A stretch of 64,000 nucleotides of DNA from contig NZ_JAJLQZ010000006.1 of the NCBI RefSeq assembly GCF_020991375.1, forward strand, positions 278,942 to 342,941. The letters are read 5' to 3'. The translations under genes were made by a program, and so were the position numbers. The notes beneath the pieces were generated by a model that worked only from the letters and a program-made list of their open reading frames with translations, was not told where the DNA came from and made no database searches. The stretch's first letter is position 1, and every line of letters begins with the position of its first letter. Source of the DNA: Glycomyces amatae (GTDB lineage: Bacteria > Actinomycetota > Actinomycetes > Mycobacteriales > Micromonosporaceae). Shown here piece after piece: positions 60,141-64,000 of the stretch.

Positions 60141-60740
60141 TCACCGGTGGTGACGTCGCCCGGCGCCCCTCCTGATCATCAGCATCCCGCCGGTGACGAC
60201 GACCAGGGCGAGGACGGCGACGCCGATGAGCACGGCGGTGCCCGACCCGGACCCGTCCGCCTGCGCGTCGGTCGCCGCCTCCGCGTCCGTGCCGTCGGCG
60301 GCTTCGGGGGCGGCGCCCGCGACGGTGAGCATGTCGGGGATGGACGCGACGCTGAAGGCGAACGAGCTCTCGAGGCCTTCGCCGTCTTCGAAGGCGGCGG
60401 TCACGGTGACGGTGTACTCGCCGGGGGCGGTGTAGCGCATCGGCTGGATGAGGACGTTGCCGTTGAACTCGGGCTGCTCGAGTTCGATCGGCGACCCGTC
60501 CGGGCCCGCGACGGCGACGCTGGAGGCGCCGTCCAAGGTCTCGGAGAAGGTCACGGCGATCTCGCCGGGCGCGGCGTCCAGCGCCGTCCCGTCTTCGGGG
60601 GAGGTGGCCCAGAGCTCGGCCTGCGCGAACGCCGGGGAGGCCGGGGCCAGGGCGAACGCCATGGCGCCCAGGGCGGCGACCGCGAGGCGGACCGCGGTCC
60701 TCCGGAGGCTTCGGGTCGGAAGGTGATGGTCGGCTCGCAT
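60141..60740 (-). CDS. CopC-domain membrane-anchored protein with degenerate copper site
   Basis: A 199-aa exported protein: signal peptide (about 1-40), CopC beta domain (LWATSPEDGTALDAAPGEIAVTFSETLDGASSVAV... to SSFAFSVAS), an Ala/Asp linker and a C-terminal span with a basic end. The first residue of mature CopC is normally His (HA-L), a copper ligand; here the segment reads QAEL, and the second His motif is also gone (EDGEGLESS), so copper binding by the usual site is doubtful. After TGA 60141, the other frame continues with genome-like codons (GDADASGDSDAVATGG...) to a stop at 60017, so a one-base insertion in the G-rich AGGAGGGGCGCCGGG stretch may have truncated it. Confidence 0.82.
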   Translation of the reverse strand: MRADHHLPTRSLRRTAVRLAVAALGAMAFALAPASPAFAQAELWATSPEDGTALDAAPGEIAVTFSETLDGASSVAVAGPDGSPIELEQPEFNGNVLIQPMRYTAPGEYTVTVTAAFEDGEGLESSFAFSVASIPDMLTVAGAAPEAADGTDAEAATDAQADGSGSGTAVLIGVAVLALVVVTGGMLMIRRGAGRRHHR

Positions 60741-60793
60741 CGGAGACTCCTAGGGGTGCGGGGGTTGGCGGTCGTGGGGTCGGCTCGGTCCGG

Positions 60794-62461
60794 TCATCCG
60801 ACGGTGAGGTCGAAGACGGCCGAGTGGGATTCGAACTCGGAGGCGCGGACTTGGACGGTGATCTGCCAGTCGCCGTCGAGCGGCAGGTCGACGATGCAGT
60901 GGTACTGGCCCGCACCGTATTCGTGGATCTGGGCTTCGACGGGGCCGAAGTCGCGTTCGGGCAGCGAGGCCGTGACCGCGGGCGCCTCCAGCGGTTCCAG
61001 CGGCAGCCCTGCGGCGTCGGTGAGGGTGAGCGCGAACGTGTGCTCGCCGGTGCCCGCGGTGGCGCCCTGGAGGGCGGCCCCGCCGTCGCCGAGGGCCTCG
61101 CTCAGCGACACCGTCTCGGGGACCGGCGCGGCCGGCTCCTGCGCCGCGGGCGGCGCCTCCGGTTCGGCGCCGGGAGGGAGGTTCACCAGGACGCCGGTCA
61201 GCGCGACGACCGCGGCGAGGACGACGGCTTCGCCGCGGACCGTGCGCCGCAGCCGCGCCAGTCCCGCGCGGGGGTCGGCGGCGCGGATCGACGGGACGAG
61301 CCGGTATCGGTTCCATCCGGCGAGCGCCAGGGCGACGGCGACCAGGCCGAGCTTGACCAGCAGGGCCCGGCCGTGGTCGGACTCGAGCAGGCTGTCCCAG
61401 GTCCGGTGGATCGCCCAGGCCATCGCGATCCCGCTCGCGCCCAGGGCCGCGACGCCGTACCCGGCCCAGGTCGAGAAGCGGGCCACCACCGCCGCGGCGT
61501 GCTCGGGACTGCCGTGGCCGCGGCGCAGGCGGGTGAGGACGAGGCCGGTCCCGGCGATGCCGCCGACCCAGATCGCGGCGGTCGCCAGGTGCACCGCGTC
61601 GGCGGCGACCATGAGCCAGCGCGGCCCGAACGCCATCGAGTGCCCGATGAGGACCGGCGCGAGCAGCGCGAGCGCGGAGCCGGCGACGACGGCGGGCGTC
61701 GACCAGGGGCGGCCGCCGCGGACCGCGCCGAGGTAGGCGAGCGCGACGCCGACGGCGGTGGCGGCGAGGCCGGTGAGGGCGCCGGTCTGGACGGTGCCGC
61801 TCCAGGCGCCGACGTCGGCGAGGTCGCCGGGCGGCCGCCCGGCGAGGTCGAGGGCGCCGACCGGGACGGCCAGTGCCGCGGCGAGGACCGCGAGTGCGCC
61901 GGCGGCGCGCAGGAGCCGGTGCCGAGGCCGGGGCGGCGCCAGTTCGCGGGCGATGGCGGCGCGGAAGAGGGCGTAGCCGGTGAACAGGAGCAGTCCGAGG
62001 TAGGCGGCGATGTTCACGGCCTGGACCGCCCACGGCCGGTCGGGTTCGGCCCGGTCCTCCGCCGGAGGCGGGGGCGCGGTCCCGGTGCCCACGGTGAAGG
62101 ACAGGACGCCGGAGATCGGGTGCGAGTCGGCCGAGATGACGCGCCAGTTGAGGTAGTAGGGGCCTTCGGCGAGGTCGGGCAGGTCGACGACCACGTCGGT
62201 GTCGCTGGCGGCAGCCGTCAGCTCCTGCTCGGCGCCGTTGCCGCCGACCAGGAGCATGGCGTCGTCGACGGGCCGCACGGCCTCGTTGAAGGTGAGGATG
62301 ACCTCGTCGGGGGCGGTGTCGAGGACGGCGCGGTCGGCGGGGTCGGTCGCCAGGAGGGCGGCGTGCGCCTGCGCGGGGGCGGCGGGCGCGAAGAGGATGA
62401 GGAGCGCCGCCAGGGCGGGCGGGATCGCCCGCCCCGGCGGTCGGGTGCGGAGCGCGGTCAC
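60794..62461 (-). CDS. CopC-CopD fusion protein
   Basis: A 555-aa protein for copper uptake or periplasmic copper handling. After a signal sequence the CopC domain starts with HAALLATDPADRAVLDTAP (His ligand present) and has the second His in ISADSHPISGVLSF. The CopD part follows from about residue 155 with eight spans, including VHLATAAIWVGGIAGTGLVL and GLVAVALALAGWNRYRL. A C-terminal soluble YtkA-like domain (about 455-555, ending SAVFDLTVG) completes it. GTG 62461 overlaps the stop of the ycnI-like gene (GTGA), so they are co-translated. Confidence 0.92.
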   Translation of the reverse strand: MTALRTRPPGRAIPPALAALLILFAPAAPAQAHAALLATDPADRAVLDTAPDEVILTFNEAVRPVDDAMLLVGGNGAEQELTAAASDTDVVVDLPDLAEGPYYLNWRVISADSHPISGVLSFTVGTGTAPPPPAEDRAEPDRPWAVQAVNIAAYLGLLLFTGYALFRAAIARELAPPRPRHRLLRAAGALAVLAAALAVPVGALDLAGRPPGDLADVGAWSGTVQTGALTGLAATAVGVALAYLGAVRGGRPWSTPAVVAGSALALLAPVLIGHSMAFGPRWLMVAADAVHLATAAIWVGGIAGTGLVLTRLRRGHGSPEHAAAVVARFSTWAGYGVAALGASGIAMAWAIHRTWDSLLESDHGRALLVKLGLVAVALALAGWNRYRLVPSIRAADPRAGLARLRRTVRGEAVVLAAVVALTGVLVNLPPGAEPEAPPAAQEPAAPVPETVSLSEALGDGGAALQGATAGTGEHTFALTLTDAAGLPLEPLEAPAVTASLPERDFGPVEAQIHEYGAGQYHCIVDLPLDGDWQITVQVRASEFESHSAVFDLTVG

Positions 62462-63180
62462 GCGCGCCGGCTCCGGACGAGGGCGAACGCGCCGAGCGCG
62501 GCGCCGATCATGCCGATGGCGAGCGCCACGTACGTGACCGGGTCGGTGCCGTCCGGGTCGTCGGCGGCTTCGGCGGCCTCCTCGCCCTGGGCGGGTTCGG
62601 CGTCGGCCTCTTCGGCGTCGGCCGCTTCCGCGGCGGTGACGGTGATCGAGGGTGCCGGGGACTCGAGCGCGTCGGCGTCCTGCCCCTCGGCGGGGATCTC
62701 GATCCAGGGGTGGTCGCCGGCCGTGCAGGTCTGCACGACCGGGAAGTAGAGCGTCTGCCCGGCGGCCTCCTCGGGGAGGCGGAGCGAGAGCTCGAAGGCG
62801 TCGCGCAGCTCGTCCGGCAGGGGCGTGTTCGCGGTGTAGACGATCTGGTCGACCCGCTGGGTGACCTCGTTGCCGTGGCTGTCGGTGATCGGCTCGGGAA
62901 GGTCGGCCATGACCTTCTCGACCTCCCAGTTCGGGTTCACGCTGGGGGTGACGGCGTTGATGGGCTCGGGGATCTGGACGGCGACCGCGGTGGTGGCGTC
63001 GCCGTCGCAGCCGTGCGGGACCGAGACGGTGAGCAGGGTGTAGGCGCCGGCGACGGTGCTCGGCGCGGCGATGGTGACGTGGGCGGCGGCCGGGCCGGCG
63101 GTCGCCAGGACGGCGAGGGCGGCGGCGGTGCCGGCGAGTGCGGTGCGCGCGAGCGCGCGGCGGGCGGTGGGACGCTGCAT
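62458..63180 (-). CDS. YcnI-like DUF1775 copper-binding membrane protein
   Basis: A 240-aa protein with a signal peptide ending in AAAHVTI, so the mature N-terminus is His, the copper ligand in YcnI. The DUF1775 beta-sandwich has YTLLTVSVPHGCDGDATTAVAVQIP and the conserved Trp in NPNWEVEKV, with a possible disulfide (Cys in HGCDGD and QTCTAG). An acidic low-complexity stretch and a C-terminal span (about 212-232) anchor it. It is paired with copC-copD, the usual partner. ATG 63180 is used. Confidence 0.93.
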   Translation of the reverse strand: MQRPTARRALARTALAGTAAALAVLATAGPAAAHVTIAAPSTVAGAYTLLTVSVPHGCDGDATTAVAVQIPEPINAVTPSVNPNWEVEKVMADLPEPITDSHGNEVTQRVDQIVYTANTPLPDELRDAFELSLRLPEEAAGQTLYFPVVQTCTAGDHPWIEIPAEGQDADALESPAPSITVTAAEAADAEEADAEPAQGEEAAEAADDPDGTDPVTYVALAIGMIGAALGAFALVRSRRA

Positions 63181-63329
63181 GGTGGTACTGCTTTCTGAAG
63201 ACGGAGGTCGCGGCGCTGGTCGCGCCGGGTTCGGGTCGGGTGCGGGGACTCGGGGCGGTGCTCGGGCGGCCATGCCGCCGTCCTCTCATTAGATTGACAG
63301 ATATCGATTCAAATGTCGTCGGCCCCCGG
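63181..63329. promoter_or_regulatory. Promoter region of the ycnI-copCD operon
   Basis: About 150 bp; 63288-63316 is AT-rich with TTGAC on the plus strand and TTGA/TCAA inverted ends (TTGACAGATATCGATTCAA). It is a plausible operator of a copper or zinc regulator, but it matches no consensus well. Confidence 0.35.
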
Positions 63330-63962
63330 TCAGTCCCTGGCGCCGCGGCGGCGCAGGAGCACGGCGGTCGCGACCGCCGCGGCCAGGACCAGCAGCAGCG
63401 CGAGGGCGACGGCGGTCGCCGAGGCGCCCGAGGCCGGGTCCTCGGCCGCCTCGGCGTCGGTCGCGGCGGCCGCATCGGTCTCAGCGGCAGTCGCGGCGGC
63501 GGTTTCAGCAGCACTGTCCAGCAGGTCCGGCGGGACCTGCTCGACGGTGAACGTGAGGGCGCCGTCGACGCGGTGGCCGTCCTCGGAGATGACCCTGAAG
63601 GCCACGGTGTAGTCGCCGGGCCCGAGGTAGCGCATCGGCTGCGTGAACGTGTCGGCGTCGAAGGCCGGCGCCCCGGCGTCGACGAGCGCGCCGCCGGGGC
63701 CGGTCACGGCGATCTCGGTGGAGGCGGCGTCGAGGACCTCGGAGAAGGTCGCGGTGACCTGTGCCGGGGCGGTGGCCAGGGTCGCTCCCTCCTCGGGGTC
63801 GGTCGCCACGAGCGCGGCGTGCGCGAAGCCGGGCCGGGCGGGCGACACCGCCAATGCCAGCCCGGCCAGGACGGCGAGCAGCGCGGCGGGGACGCGCGGG
63901 CGGCCGCGGCGCTCCTCCCCTGGGATCGGCGGCGCGGGGCGGCGGTCGGCGTCCGGTCGCAT
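63330..63962 (-). CDS. CopC-domain membrane-anchored copper-binding protein
   Basis: A 210-aa protein: signal peptide ending AFAHAALV-like (RPGFAHAALVATDPEEGA, so His leads the mature chain), CopC domain with the second His in ISEDGHRVDGALTF, an Ala/Glu/Thr linker and a C-terminal span followed by RRRGARD. Both copper ligand positions are kept, unlike the CopC protein at 60.1 kb. ATG 63962 has AGGAGG five bases before it; the ATG at 63983 is also in frame. Confidence 0.9.
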   Translation of the reverse strand: MRPDADRRPAPPIPGEERRGRPRVPAALLAVLAGLALAVSPARPGFAHAALVATDPEEGATLATAPAQVTATFSEVLDAASTEIAVTGPGGALVDAGAPAFDADTFTQPMRYLGPGDYTVAFRVISEDGHRVDGALTFTVEQVPPDLLDSAAETAAATAAETDAAAATDAEAAEDPASGASATAVALALLLVLAAAVATAVLLRRRGARD

Positions 63963-64000
63963 CGGGTCCTCCTCGGAGTTCATGTGAATGAATTTGGATA

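Overview
The window is chromosomal DNA from a very GC-rich actinomycete. The evidence is the near-exclusive use of G or C at third codon positions, a WhiB iron-sulfur regulator, CarD, LytR-CpsA-Psr proteins, a PonA2-type penicillin-binding protein and several candidate leaderless starts (TANNNT followed 6-7 nt later by ATG or GTG). Two blocks keep the gene order of Mycobacterium tuberculosis: lpqE-carD-ispF, and RidA-DUF4177-ArsA-ArsA-whiB4-ponA2. The non-mycobacterial neighbours point to another actinomycete order (a Glycomyces-like or similar lineage is only a guess).

Layout. 1-2.3 kb: the tail of one LCP protein, a complete LCP paralogue, and a siderophore-interacting protein with an upstream iron-box-like palindrome. 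2.5-2.9 kb: two perfect DnaA boxes and a 240-bp structured repeat whose inverted copy lies at 20.0-20.3 kb. 2.9-7.1 kb: a 37-aa membrane peptide, an ABC ATPase and an FtsX-type permease joined by ATGA overlaps, divergent from an orphan histidine kinase. 7.2-8.8 kb: tRNA-Tyr, YajQ and a membrane protein with two L7/L12-like domains. 8.8-16.9 kb: RecD2 helicase, DEDDh exonuclease, LpqE, CarD, IspF, a TPR protein, a fumarylacetoacetase-like enzyme, RidA and DUF4177. 17-23.5 kb: two ArsA ATPases, WhiB4-like, PonA2-like. 23.7-28.7 kb: orphan ABC ATPase, EEP-family protein, tRNA-Ser, DeoD, acyltransferase-SGNH protein. 28.9-33 kb: about 102-bp tandem repeats, acyl-CoA carboxylase beta chain, acyl-CoA dehydrogenase, Rieske lipoprotein. 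33-38.7 kb: NhaA fused in frame to DUF3151, alanine symporter, Fur-family regulator and catalase with a palindromic operator.

38.8-41.6 kb is the most accessory-looking stretch: a TnpB N-terminal fragment without nuclease domain, a TSUP permease, then about 1.4 kb of skewed sequence with a perfect Shine-Dalgarno but no convincing gene. 41.6-51.8 kb: Ca2+/H+ antiporter, aldehyde dehydrogenase, a MarR regulator divergent from a SnoaL-like/haloalkane dehalogenase operon with two operator palindromes, a Ser/Thr kinase with extracellular cysteine repeats, a SigB/SigF-type sigma factor, an alpha/beta hydrolase, a hemerythrin-like protein and a small iron-permease-like protein. 51.8-57.8 kb: a complete Mrp (Mnh) Na+/H+ antiporter operon in six genes with A and B fused. 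58-64 kb: a secreted cellulose-binding protein with a LacI-type operator, then CopC, CopC-CopD, YcnI and CopC proteins.

Functional themes are envelope assembly, redox and iron handling, ion homeostasis and copper handling. The best candidate for something undescribed is the inverted pair of multi-hairpin repeats, each with a DnaA box at exactly the same distance. Other oddities are the membrane-anchored tandem L7/L12-like protein, the nuclease-less TnpB fragment, and several reading frames whose expected stop is missing.
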